Source: Flavobacterium sufflavum
Lineage (GTDB): Bacteria > Bacteroidota > Bacteroidia > Flavobacteriales > Flavobacteriaceae
Length of the DNA stretch: 64,000 nt
Assembly: GCF_004016525.1 (NCBI RefSeq)
Contig: NZ_SACJ01000001.1
Location: 124,001 to 188,000, forward strand
Direction: 5' to 3'
Each line of letters starts with the position of its first letter. Position 1 is the first letter of the stretch. Under the pieces are notes generated by a model that was not told the DNA's origin, searched no databases, and was given only the letters and a program-made list of their open reading frames with translations. Of this stretch, positions 18,706-30,981 are shown piece after piece. The position numbers and the translations under genes were made by a program.

Positions 18706-19908
18706 TTATTTATTTCCTTTTATCGTTACTTTAAGGGGGTTAGCAATTATTTCGGCTTGTTTTTGTAATAAAGTATCCCAATCAGCTACGTTAGTAACTT
18801 GACCGCTTTTTTGCCAGGCAAAACCGGCATAATATATTAACTTATTTTCTTTTGGATGTGTTATTACCAACAAATCGCTATGGTCTTTTAGCTTTGAAAC
18901 ATTTGCAAAAGCATCACGAACTAACTTTGGATTTAAAACAATTCCTTCCCCTAAGAAAACCCCATCGATTGTCTCCCCATGGCGAAACCAACCTTCTTTT
19001 TTATTAATTTTTACTTCGCCTTTATTTTCATGCAAAGAAATACCTGTGGCATAATTTGGAAGCGGTTTATTGACATCAATCGAAATTTCGAACTTAGAAA
19101 AATTCGAACCTAAATCTAACGAAATCCTTTTGGTTTCTTTTACTTCATACGAACTCCAAGGCGCATACGTTAATTCGAAAACAGTGCGTAATGGCCCAAC
19201 TGAAATGGTTTTATAACTCACAAAATTTTTAGAAACTGCCAATTTGTTGTCTTCCCAAATCCCGCTTCCTCCAGTACCGCGACTCGCGCCCACCTGATAC
19301 GGGTCATAACCTTCGCCGTGATCAATATGGTAATAACCCGGTTTTTTCAGGTTCTCGCCGTACCATTTATTGATGATGGATTTATCCGTTCTTTTTAACC
19401 AAAGATCGATTCCGCTGGTTAATGTTCCTTCTGGACGATTTTCTTCTACTCTTTTTTGCGCATCAGGACCATAGGTTCTAAAAGCCACTTTATCATTTTC
19501 CCAGGCATAATCATCGGTGCGTTCTGGCACAAAACGGGAATAAGTTGTAATTGTACTTTCAGGCAAAGCTATAGTTCCATCAAAAACTATTTCGTAATTC
19601 GTTTTGGCTTTAGCCGGAACCTCAGCCTGAAACAACAATTCATCAGCCACTCCATCCTGATTAAAATCTACCCATTGTAAAACAACATATTCAGATGTTC
19701 CTTCTTTTTTAATTCGCAAATCGTTCGCTTTATTTCCTTTCAACAAATCTGAAAGTTGTTTGCCCGAAACAGACAGAATTTCTTTTCGCGAAAAACCGAG
19801 ATTATTTTTCACTGAAATTTTCACTGATTTATTTTGGGCATTAGCCAATATTGAAAACAAAAAAAATACCAATAAACACTTAAACATCAAACTTATATAG
19901 TTTTTCAT
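18706..19908 (-). CDS. DUF4861 family exported protein
   Basis: A 400-residue protein with a signal peptide (ending ANAQ, about residue 25). The body matches the DUF4861 type: an N-terminal segment with NNLGFSRKE, then QWVDFNQDGVADELLFQ, then a beta-rich domain with HGEGYDPYQVGASRG and FELTYAPW. These proteins occur in Bacteroidetes loci for uronate-containing glycans. Their fold resembles carbohydrate-processing beta-sandwiches, but I know of no settled activity. It is co-transcribed with uxuB downstream (44 nt) and lies 100 nt after the GH43 gene, the gap holding a palindromic repeat. Confidence 0.8.
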   Translation of the reverse strand: MKNYISLMFKCLLVFFLFSILANAQNKSVKISVKNNLGFSRKEILSVSGKQLSDLLKGNKANDLRIKKEGTSEYVVLQWVDFNQDGVADELLFQAEVPAKAKTNYEIVFDGTIALPESTITTYSRFVPERTDDYAWENDKVAFRTYGPDAQKRVEENRPEGTLTSGIDLWLKRTDKSIINKWYGENLKKPGYYHIDHGEGYDPYQVGASRGTGGSGIWEDNKLAVSKNFVSYKTISVGPLRTVFELTYAPWSSYEVKETKRISLDLGSNFSKFEISIDVNKPLPNYATGISLHENKGEVKINKKEGWFRHGETIDGVFLGEGIVLNPKLVRDAFANVSKLKDHSDLLVITHPKENKLIYYAGFAWQKSGQVTNVADWDTLLQKQAEIIANPLKVTIKGNK

Positions 19909-19939
19909 AGCTTATAACAGAGCTTTACATTTTAATTTC

Positions 19940-19993
19940 ACCATTAAGAAATTAAGAGCCATTAAGCCTAAATTTTCTTAATTCCTTAATGGT
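19940..19993. repeat. Dispersed palindrome, copy 3 (ACCATTAAG family)
   Basis: Perfect 9-bp arms ACCATTAAG (19940-19948) and CTTAATGGT (19985-19993), with internal AATTAAG and CTTAATT arms. It lies inside the operon between the GH43 and DUF4861 genes, where it would form an mRNA stem. Confidence 0.7.
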
Positions 19994-20008
19994 TAAAAAT
20001 GGTTTAAT

Positions 20009-22171
20009 TTATTTCTTAACAGGCTGAATACCTTCTAATGTAGGTTTAGCAGCAATGATATTTCCTTCTTCATCAAAATAAAGTCGGTCAATACATACTT
20101 CTCTATTATATCCGGCTGCACGCCCCATAGTAATTCCTTTTGGGATAGTAAAACGGTGGTACACAATATACCATTCGTCAGTACCCGGAATTTGAATTAC
20201 CGAGTTGTGTCCTGTTCCATAGATTCCCTGAGAAGGATCTTTAGCCAATATCAAATTATCTTTAGGAATACTTAACGAACCCAACGGGGAAGTGGTTGTA
20301 GCATAACGCACTCTATAATTCTCGCTTCGCGTATCATCTTCAGACCATAAGAAATAATATTTCCCTTTGCGATAGAAAACTTCGGTTCCTTCTCTAAAAG
20401 TCTTATCCGGATTCAACACCGTAAGTGTCTTTTCATTCACCGAAATCATATCATCATTCAATTCAACTCCCACCATAAATCCGTTTCCATAATACAAATA
20501 ACTTTTTCCGGAAACAGGATCAGTAAAAGCATCCGGATCAATAATTTGACCTCTTGTAATTCCGTTAGGTTTTGTTGCCACTAATGGTTTTCCAATATCA
20601 GTAAATGGTCCTTGAGGATTATCGCTTACTGCTACACCTATTTTGGCATCGCCTGTATAATAAAAGAAATAACGGTATTGACCATTTATTTTCTTCTCGG
20701 CTGCCGTAGGCGCCCAGGCCTTTACATCAGTCCAGGAAACATCTTTTTTCAAGTCTAACAACATGCCATCATCAACCCAATCCACTAAATTAGTTGACGA
20801 AAAACTCTTGAAATAATCGCCACTCCATTCGTTAAAACCATCGCTAGTAGGATACAAGTGAAAACGATTGTCCTTGTTCGAATAAAGGATTTCAGGATCG
20901 GCATAATAACCCGTCAATGATGGATTATTTCTAACCACCGCTTCTACATCAAAAGACATTTTGCCTAAATCGCCCATTTCAAAATCGTACTTCACCGCTT
21001 TTTGAGAGAAATCCTGAGCTCCTGCAGGACTTACCGAGGCTCCTTGATTTACTTTGAATTCAGGATCAAAATGTTTCAAATCGGTTCCGTTTTTTACAGG
21101 AAGCAACATCTTTTTGTTTTCAAGATCAATAATAACGTTGTTTTGTTTGATTGCCGCCGATTGAGCTCCTGCAATTTCACCATTTGGAAACCATCCAAAT
21201 TTATTGATTAATGACTGTGCTTCCGATTTTGTTATTGGTAAAACGGTACCATGTCTTGGATGGAAATTCATCGAAACATTTTCATCAATCACCTTGAAAT
21301 TTTTCAAATCAGTCGAAGATGTAAACTGATATTTCCCTTTTCGGTACATATCATACATCAAAATATAAGTATCCGAATTGTTTAGTTTGAAAACTCCCGA
21401 ACCTTCAACCGATTCATTGGTTTGATCAACATATTCATCCTTCAACACATATCCTGAAGTCAACTTATCTGAAATTGCCACTTTAATTCCTTTATCAGCG
21501 GTGTCTTCTGTTTTTAAGAACAAATGAAATTTTCCGTCTTTTTCTATAATATCAGCATCAATGCAAGAGCCTTTTGTAGGACTAAAAAACAGTTGTTTTG
21601 GAACTGTCTCCAAAGCCGTAAAATCTTTATTGGCATACGAATAATAAACAATATCTTTTCCACCAGGTTGTAACATCGAGAAGTATACCATGTATTTCTT
21701 AGCCTTAGCATCATAAATAGTTTGCGGTGCCCACACACGGCTTACGTCTTTAAATCCGGCAAACACTTTTGAAATATCTACTTTTGAAGAAGTCCAATTC
21801 ACCAAATCACTCGATTTCAACAGTATCATGGCCTGATTATCCCAACCATTGGCGGTTTGCAAATCGGTAACGGTCATGTAAAAAGTTTTGCCATCGGCTG
21901 ATCTTAAAATATGAGGATCGCGAACACCGCCAGTTGTACTGATTGCTTCCGAAACAATAACGGGTTTATTATCATTCAAAGCATAATAATTATAAGCGTC
22001 TTTACTGATTGCAAAACGGATGGCTTCTTCCGATTTTGCATTTCCTGTAAAATAGACAAACAAGTAAGCAGTTGTATTCTCGGCTACTTTTTTAGTCACA
22101 CTGCAAGAAGAAAACAACACTAAAATTAGACTTATCGAAGTGGTAAAAAATGCGGATTGTATTCGTTTCAT
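20009..22171 (-). CDS. Tandem GH43-like glycosidase, lipoprotein
   Basis: A 720-residue lipoprotein (lipobox LFSSC, Cys23) with two five-bladed-propeller modules of GH43 type. The first (about 35-320) contains GGVRDPHIL, the second (about 395-715) YADPEILYS. Each motif carries the Asp expected for the GH43 base, and SVEGSGVF and FREGTEVF stretches carry candidate acidic residues. GH43 enzymes remove arabinofuranosyl, xylosyl or galactosyl units. Two modules in one chain could mean two specificities or one inactive copy. It lies 18 nt after the GH2 gene, so the two are probably coupled. Cell-surface or periplasmic location follows from lipidation. Confidence 0.82.
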   Translation of the reverse strand: MKRIQSAFFTTSISLILVLFSSCSVTKKVAENTTAYLFVYFTGNAKSEEAIRFAISKDAYNYYALNDNKPVIVSEAISTTGGVRDPHILRSADGKTFYMTVTDLQTANGWDNQAMILLKSSDLVNWTSSKVDISKVFAGFKDVSRVWAPQTIYDAKAKKYMVYFSMLQPGGKDIVYYSYANKDFTALETVPKQLFFSPTKGSCIDADIIEKDGKFHLFLKTEDTADKGIKVAISDKLTSGYVLKDEYVDQTNESVEGSGVFKLNNSDTYILMYDMYRKGKYQFTSSTDLKNFKVIDENVSMNFHPRHGTVLPITKSEAQSLINKFGWFPNGEIAGAQSAAIKQNNVIIDLENKKMLLPVKNGTDLKHFDPEFKVNQGASVSPAGAQDFSQKAVKYDFEMGDLGKMSFDVEAVVRNNPSLTGYYADPEILYSNKDNRFHLYPTSDGFNEWSGDYFKSFSSTNLVDWVDDGMLLDLKKDVSWTDVKAWAPTAAEKKINGQYRYFFYYTGDAKIGVAVSDNPQGPFTDIGKPLVATKPNGITRGQIIDPDAFTDPVSGKSYLYYGNGFMVGVELNDDMISVNEKTLTVLNPDKTFREGTEVFYRKGKYYFLWSEDDTRSENYRVRYATTTSPLGSLSIPKDNLILAKDPSQGIYGTGHNSVIQIPGTDEWYIVYHRFTIPKGITMGRAAGYNREVCIDRLYFDEEGNIIAAKPTLEGIQPVKK

Positions 22172-22189
22172 ATTATTTTAATCGAATTA

Positions 22190-26697
<4,508 letters not shown>

Positions 26698-26753
26698 CAC
26701 TTTTCTTTTATAAAACCCAAATTAATATTGCTGACAAAAATTGCTTTTCAAAA

Positions 26754-26963
26754 AACCAGAATAAAATAGCAAATCTATTTTTTTTTAATGTTTTTTTTAT
26801 GGAGTAATTAACAAATGTATGTACAACATTTACAAATACAAACCAGTACCAACCAGTTTTTGAATTTCTCTACCAGATACAGGTTTACACAAACCAAATC
26901 ATCAATAAAATACTTAGCAAACAAATCCAGCTCTCATACAAATAATTGTTTTTAAAAAACCAG
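26754..26963. promoter_or_regulatory. Candidate GntR operator cluster (ACCAG repeats) in the divergent promoter
   Basis: In the 330-nt space between the BNR_4 operon and the first GntR gene the pentamer ACCAG occurs five times, all on the plus strand. The positions are AACCAG at 26754-26759, AACCAGT at 26841-26847 and 26851-26857, TACCAG at 26871-26876, and AACCAG at 26958-26963. The two central copies are a 10-bp direct repeat. A TAGATTTG box on the minus strand (26777-26770) could start the BNR_4 operon. Binding by the adjacent regulators is inference. Confidence 0.4.
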
Positions 26964-27027
26964 CCCTCAAACCATACCACTATATACCGGTTATTTTACA
27001 TATATTTATCGCCTTATATTCTTTAGC

Positions 27028-28026
27028 ATGAAAATAATATCCATCAACAAAAGACAGAATCTCCCAAAATACAAGCAAATCATATTGTCCATAGAAATAT
27101 CTATAGCCGAAAAACGTTTAAAAAGAGGAGACAAACTACCTTCTGTCAATAAAGTTTCCATTGAATTCGGAATTTCGAGAGACACCGTTTTATTAGCCTA
27201 TGACGAACTCAAAAAAAGAGGGATCATTTATGCCATTTTAGGAAAAGGTTATTATGTAAAAAGTGAAGACTTTAGTTTTGAACAACGCATTTTCTTATTG
27301 TTCGACGAATTAAACGCCTTTAAGGAAGATCTTTACAATTCGTTTATGGAAACCATCAATCGAAATGCACAAATAGATATTTTCTTCCATTATTTCAATC
27401 CCGAAGTTTTTAAAAAACTCATCCATGACAATAATGGAAATTATTCCAAATACATCATCATGCCTACCAATTTGGTCAATGCGGCATCGATAATCAAAAC
27501 ATTACCTGAAGAAGATGTATTTATTCTGGATCAAACCAATGCCGAATTAAAAAACTTCCCTTCGGTACACCAGAATCACACTAAAGACACCTACAACGCC
27601 TTAGAATCGGGCAAAAACAAAATTGAGAAATACAAAAAACTAATCTTGATTTTCTCCAGTTACAAACAACCTATTGGAATGAGAGAAGGCTTTATCGATT
27701 TTTGCAAGAAACACCAATTTCACTACGACATCATCTCTAATTTTGAAAATAACGAAATCCAAAAAGGAGACCTTTATATCATCCCCGATGATCGCCATCT
27801 GGTAAACGTTATCGAACAATCTAAAAAACAAAAATTGCTTATTGGTCATGATGTTGGCATCATCTCTTACAATGATACTCCATTAAAAAAAGTTGTTGCA
27901 GAAGGAATCACGACCATATCCACCGATTTCAAAGAAATGGGACGCATACTGGCCGAATTAATCCTCAATCATAAAAAAGAACAAATAGAAAATAAAAGTA
28001 GTTTGATAGTGAGAGGGTCTTTGTAA
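27028..28026 (+). CDS. GntR-type regulator with LacI/periplasmic-binding-like sensor domain
   Basis: Transcription factor of 332 residues. The winged-helix N-terminus (about 10-80) has the GntR pattern LPKYKQIILSIEISIAEKRL, PSVNKVSIEFGISRDTV and LGKGYYV. The C-terminal part (about 85-332) looks like a type-1 periplasmic-binding fold (HDVGIISYNDTPLKKVV, ISTDFKEMG), so a sugar-type ligand is likely. This architecture is common beside Bacteroidetes sugar loci. It is divergent from the uronate/galactoside operon and probably controls it. A second, related gene follows after 149 nt. Confidence 0.87.
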   Translation: MKIISINKRQNLPKYKQIILSIEISIAEKRLKRGDKLPSVNKVSIEFGISRDTVLLAYDELKKRGIIYAILGKGYYVKSEDFSFEQRIFLLFDELNAFKEDLYNSFMETINRNAQIDIFFHYFNPEVFKKLIHDNNGNYSKYIIMPTNLVNAASIIKTLPEEDVFILDQTNAELKNFPSVHQNHTKDTYNALESGKNKIEKYKKLILIFSSYKQPIGMREGFIDFCKKHQFHYDIISNFENNEIQKGDLYIIPDDRHLVNVIEQSKKQKLLIGHDVGIISYNDTPLKKVVAEGITTISTDFKEMGRILAELILNHKKEQIENKSSLIVRGSL

Positions 28027-28175
28027 AAATAAAGGAGTAGTGTATAGCTATTTCAAGACAAAACAGTTATATTTATTGAAATTACTTCATTTAAAGAAGA
28101 GATATAACTACAAGAAAAAGAAACTATAAAATAGTGGCAAACAAAAGTTTCAACTATTGTTAACATAAAAAAGGA

Positions 28176-29231
28176 ATGACAGAAAAATCAACAAATATTA
28201 CAATAAGAGTCAACAATCATTCTAGTATTCCCAAATACATTCAGGTAGCAGATAGTATCTCAGAAGACATTTTGAATGAAAACATTAAAAAGCAACATCG
28301 AATACCTTCCATAAATGATCTTAGCGACTCATCTGGATTGTCTCGTGACACTATTGAAAAGGCATACAAAATCCTTCGAGACCGTGATTTAATTTTTTCG
28401 GTTAAGGGTAAAGGATATTTTACGGCTGACGAGAATTCTGAATCCAAGAGTACTATTTTTTTTCTGATAAATAAACCCAGCTCTTATAAAATGGAAGTCT
28501 ACAATGCCTTTGTCAATACAATAGGCAATAAGGCTGATGTTGATATGTACCTCTATTATTGCGATGAACAGCTTTTTATTAATGCACTAAAGAAAAACAT
28601 CAATAGCTATAATTATTTCGTGATTATGCCTCACTTTAAGAGTAAAGCTAAAAATCATGTTTGTTATACACCAAAAGTAATCAAGGCTATTGAAACAATT
28701 CCTAAAGAAAAACTCATAATAATAGATAACTCATACACTGAAATTTCAGGTACTTTTGCAGTCATTTATCAGGATTACAAACAAGACATTATCCACGCAC
28801 TGGAAGAAGGTCTTGAGAAACTAAAAAAATACAAGAAAATAATTTTAGTGTACCCTACTAAATTGGTATTCCCCTATCCAACAGGAATTCTTGTTGGTTT
28901 TATTAACTTTTGTGAACGATATGATTTTGAATTTGAAATTCTGGACAAAATTTATGATGATCTGGAATTCGAATCTAAAGAGGCTTATATTACTATTGAG
29001 GAGGAAGATCTCGTTCATTTAATACAACAAATTAGGGAGAAAGATTTGGTTATGGGAAAAGACGTTGGCGTGATTTCATATAATGAAACTCCCTTAAAAG
29101 CACTTTTGGGTATTACAGTAATCAGCACTGATTTCAAAGGGATGGGTGAAGCAGCTGCAAAGCTTGTACTTAGCAACAAAAAAGACATTTCAAAAAATCC
29201 GTTTAATTATATCGAACGCAATTCATTATAA
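28176..29231 (+). CDS. Second GntR-type regulator, paralogue of the preceding gene
   Basis: A 351-residue protein with the same architecture as its upstream neighbour: winged helix (about 12-85; PSINDLSDSSGLSRDT, VKGKGYF) and a periplasmic-binding-like sensor (KDVGVISYNETPLKALL, VISTDFKGMGEAA). The shared motifs show a tandem duplication followed by strong divergence; conservation is best at the C-terminal end. It probably senses a different ligand. The region immediately downstream carries mobile-element debris. Confidence 0.85.
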   Translation: MTEKSTNITIRVNNHSSIPKYIQVADSISEDILNENIKKQHRIPSINDLSDSSGLSRDTIEKAYKILRDRDLIFSVKGKGYFTADENSESKSTIFFLINKPSSYKMEVYNAFVNTIGNKADVDMYLYYCDEQLFINALKKNINSYNYFVIMPHFKSKAKNHVCYTPKVIKAIETIPKEKLIIIDNSYTEISGTFAVIYQDYKQDIIHALEEGLEKLKKYKKIILVYPTKLVFPYPTGILVGFINFCERYDFEFEILDKIYDDLEFESKEAYITIEEEDLVHLIQQIREKDLVMGKDVGVISYNETPLKALLGITVISTDFKGMGEAAAKLVLSNKKDISKNPFNYIERNSL

Positions 29232-29269
29232 GAAACTTGCAATCAAAGCCTAGCTCGCGATTTGAGATC

Positions 29270-29400
29270 TTCAGATTACAATTATTCTCGAAATACTTGA
29301 CTTGTTGTTTGGCTCCCAGATTGTCAAAATAATAGCTGGAGAATTGAGGTTGTTGGGGTTTCGATAAAAAAAGGAGCACAATATGTTTCACATAAGTGCG
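29270..29400 (-). pseudogene. DnaC-like ATPase fragment, copy A
   Basis: On the minus strand a short frame reads SSYYFDNLGAKQQVKYFENN, which aligns with SGYCFDDLGAEQQIKHFGND in the fragment at 61850-62177. The stretches just before it also align. This is the Walker-B region of a DnaC/IstB-like helicase loader; the P-loop and C-terminus are missing. The surrounding 380-nt space (29232-29611) is otherwise GC-rich and includes a GTCCC...GGGAC hairpin near 29408-29425, but no gene. A decayed mobile-element or phage replication gene is the simplest reading. Confidence 0.6.
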
Positions 29401-29611
29401 CAATGGAGTCCCCCTTTTGCGGGACGACTGGAACAGCCGAGCGAAACAAAGCAAACGACCGGAGTGAGACCGATTGATTGCTTCGCCTGTTCGAGCAATG
29501 CTCTCGGGTGTCCGTGATTTTACAATGATTTAATTTTTAATCCATTCAACAAAAGTAAAAACAGAAAAAGCCCTTAAATTCTTCAAAAAAATAAGATTCA
29601 AGAGCTTGTTT

Positions 29612-30205
29612 TTATTTCAATAACGCGAATTTATTTTCAAGTTTAGTAAGCCAATTTATCCTTTTCTCTAAGGATACCATCTTTACCATATTATAGCTTA
29701 TCCACTTTCTGTTTTTAAAGCCTATCTTCCAAAAAGTCCCTAACAACATTGCTTTTTTTATAGCATTCCCAAAAATAAGCCAGTACAAATAGTTAGGTGT
29801 ATTCATCGTTGTAATCATCGTAACACCTTTTATATTGTCCCACAACGGCGTCATTCTTGTATTACTTACATTTGTATAATCATAGGCAACACCCGGAAAA
29901 ATAACTTTGTCTACGAAACCTTTTGTCATTGCTGGCATGAGTTCCCACCAAATTGGGAATATAAACACTAAATGATCGGCAGTTTTTATCCTATCATTGT
30001 ATTCTATCACTTTTGGATCTACTGGATTTTTGTCTCGAAAAGCTTTTAAATCTCCTGCTGTCATTACTGGATTGAAATTATCCTTATCTAAATGAATAAG
30101 GTCTATTTGGTGATTGGCTTTTATAAGCCCGTTTGTAACTGATTGCAAAATTGCGTTACAAAAACTCCCATCATAAGGGTGATTAAATATTATTGCTACT
30201 TTCAT
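29612..30205 (-). CDS. Flavodoxin-fold NAD(P)H quinone reductase
   Basis: Two-electron reductase of quinones or similar acceptors (Flavodoxin_2/NQO1 family), 197 residues. The N-terminus KVAIIFNHPYDGSFCNAIL is the FMN/FAD phosphate-binding loop, followed by TADHLVFIFPIWWELMPA and KGFVDKVIFPGVAYDY, which are the family flavin-site segments. It is transcribed toward the DnaC remnant. Upstream, 76 nt away and in the same direction, is a Crp-family regulator that may control it. It has no obvious role in glycan breakdown. Confidence 0.88.
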   Translation of the reverse strand: MKVAIIFNHPYDGSFCNAILQSVTNGLIKANHQIDLIHLDKDNFNPVMTAGDLKAFRDKNPVDPKVIEYNDRIKTADHLVFIFPIWWELMPAMTKGFVDKVIFPGVAYDYTNVSNTRMTPLWDNIKGVTMITTMNTPNYLYWLIFGNAIKKAMLLGTFWKIGFKNRKWISYNMVKMVSLEKRINWLTKLENKFALLK

Positions 30206-30281
30206 TTTGTGTTATTTAAAATTTATGACACAAAAGTCAGCAGTTAAAAATAGCTGAACGATAACAATTGTAAAGAAATGC

Positions 30282-30821
30282 TCAGCGTCTGTTTCTAATA
30301 CGACTTAGTGAAACGGAAGTTATCCCTAAAAAAGAAGCGATGTAATGTTGAGGCACTCTAAGTAAAATTTTAGGATTGTTTTCTAATAGCTCTAAGTACC
30401 TTTTTTCAGGATTATCTTTGATACGCGAAAGAAATAATTTTTGATAGAAAATCAATCGTTGAAAAGCATGTTCTTCTACTTGCTGTTTAATAGAGGTTGA
30501 AGTTTCGATCATTGTCTCAAAATCCTTTTTAGAAATGGAATGTATGATGCAAGGTTCAATACTTTCGATTGTAAATAAACTAGGTTGATTTGTCCGGAAA
30601 CTTTCAATTGATGAAACACTTTCTCCTTCAAAAAAAAATTGAAAAGTTATATCCTTTCCATTATTATTGAAACACACTCTTAAACATCCTTGTTCAATAT
30701 AGAATGCTTGTTTAGAAATTTCACCTTCATTTAAAAGAATTGTCTTTGCTGGAATTTCCTGACGCTTAAACAAATGTCTAAATTTATCCCACTCAATATT
30801 GTCATACATAAAATTATCCAT
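30282..30821 (-). CDS. Crp/Fnr-family transcriptional regulator
   Basis: A 179-residue regulator with a cyclic-nucleotide-binding-like beta-roll (about 12-110; AFYIEQGCLRVCFNNNGKD, FFFEGESVSS) and a short C-terminal helix-turn-helix (VPQHYIASFLGITSVSLSRIR). The chain ends right after the recognition helix, which is usual for this Bacteroidetes subgroup. The residues that bind cAMP in E. coli Crp are not conserved, so another signal is likely. It probably pairs with the adjacent quinone reductase gene. Confidence 0.85.
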   Translation of the reverse strand: MDNFMYDNIEWDKFRHLFKRQEIPAKTILLNEGEISKQAFYIEQGCLRVCFNNNGKDITFQFFFEGESVSSIESFRTNQPSLFTIESIEPCIIHSISKKDFETMIETSTSIKQQVEEHAFQRLIFYQKLFLSRIKDNPEKRYLELLENNPKILLRVPQHYIASFLGITSVSLSRIRNRR

Positions 30822-30981
30822 CCTTAAAATTGACTTTAGTTCTTCGCGGGCTTGATACCACTAAGTCGCATAAATATATAACAAAATCATATAAAGCTCT
30901 ATAATTCAAGAAGAACAGTACAATAAAATTTATTTTTAAATAAAATCGCATTTGAATAAAACACAAAATATTTATTTCTTA

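Noticed and set aside
29380..29530. Insertion sequence end in the GC-rich block
   Set aside because: Has short stems but no transposase frame and no clear terminal inverted repeats.
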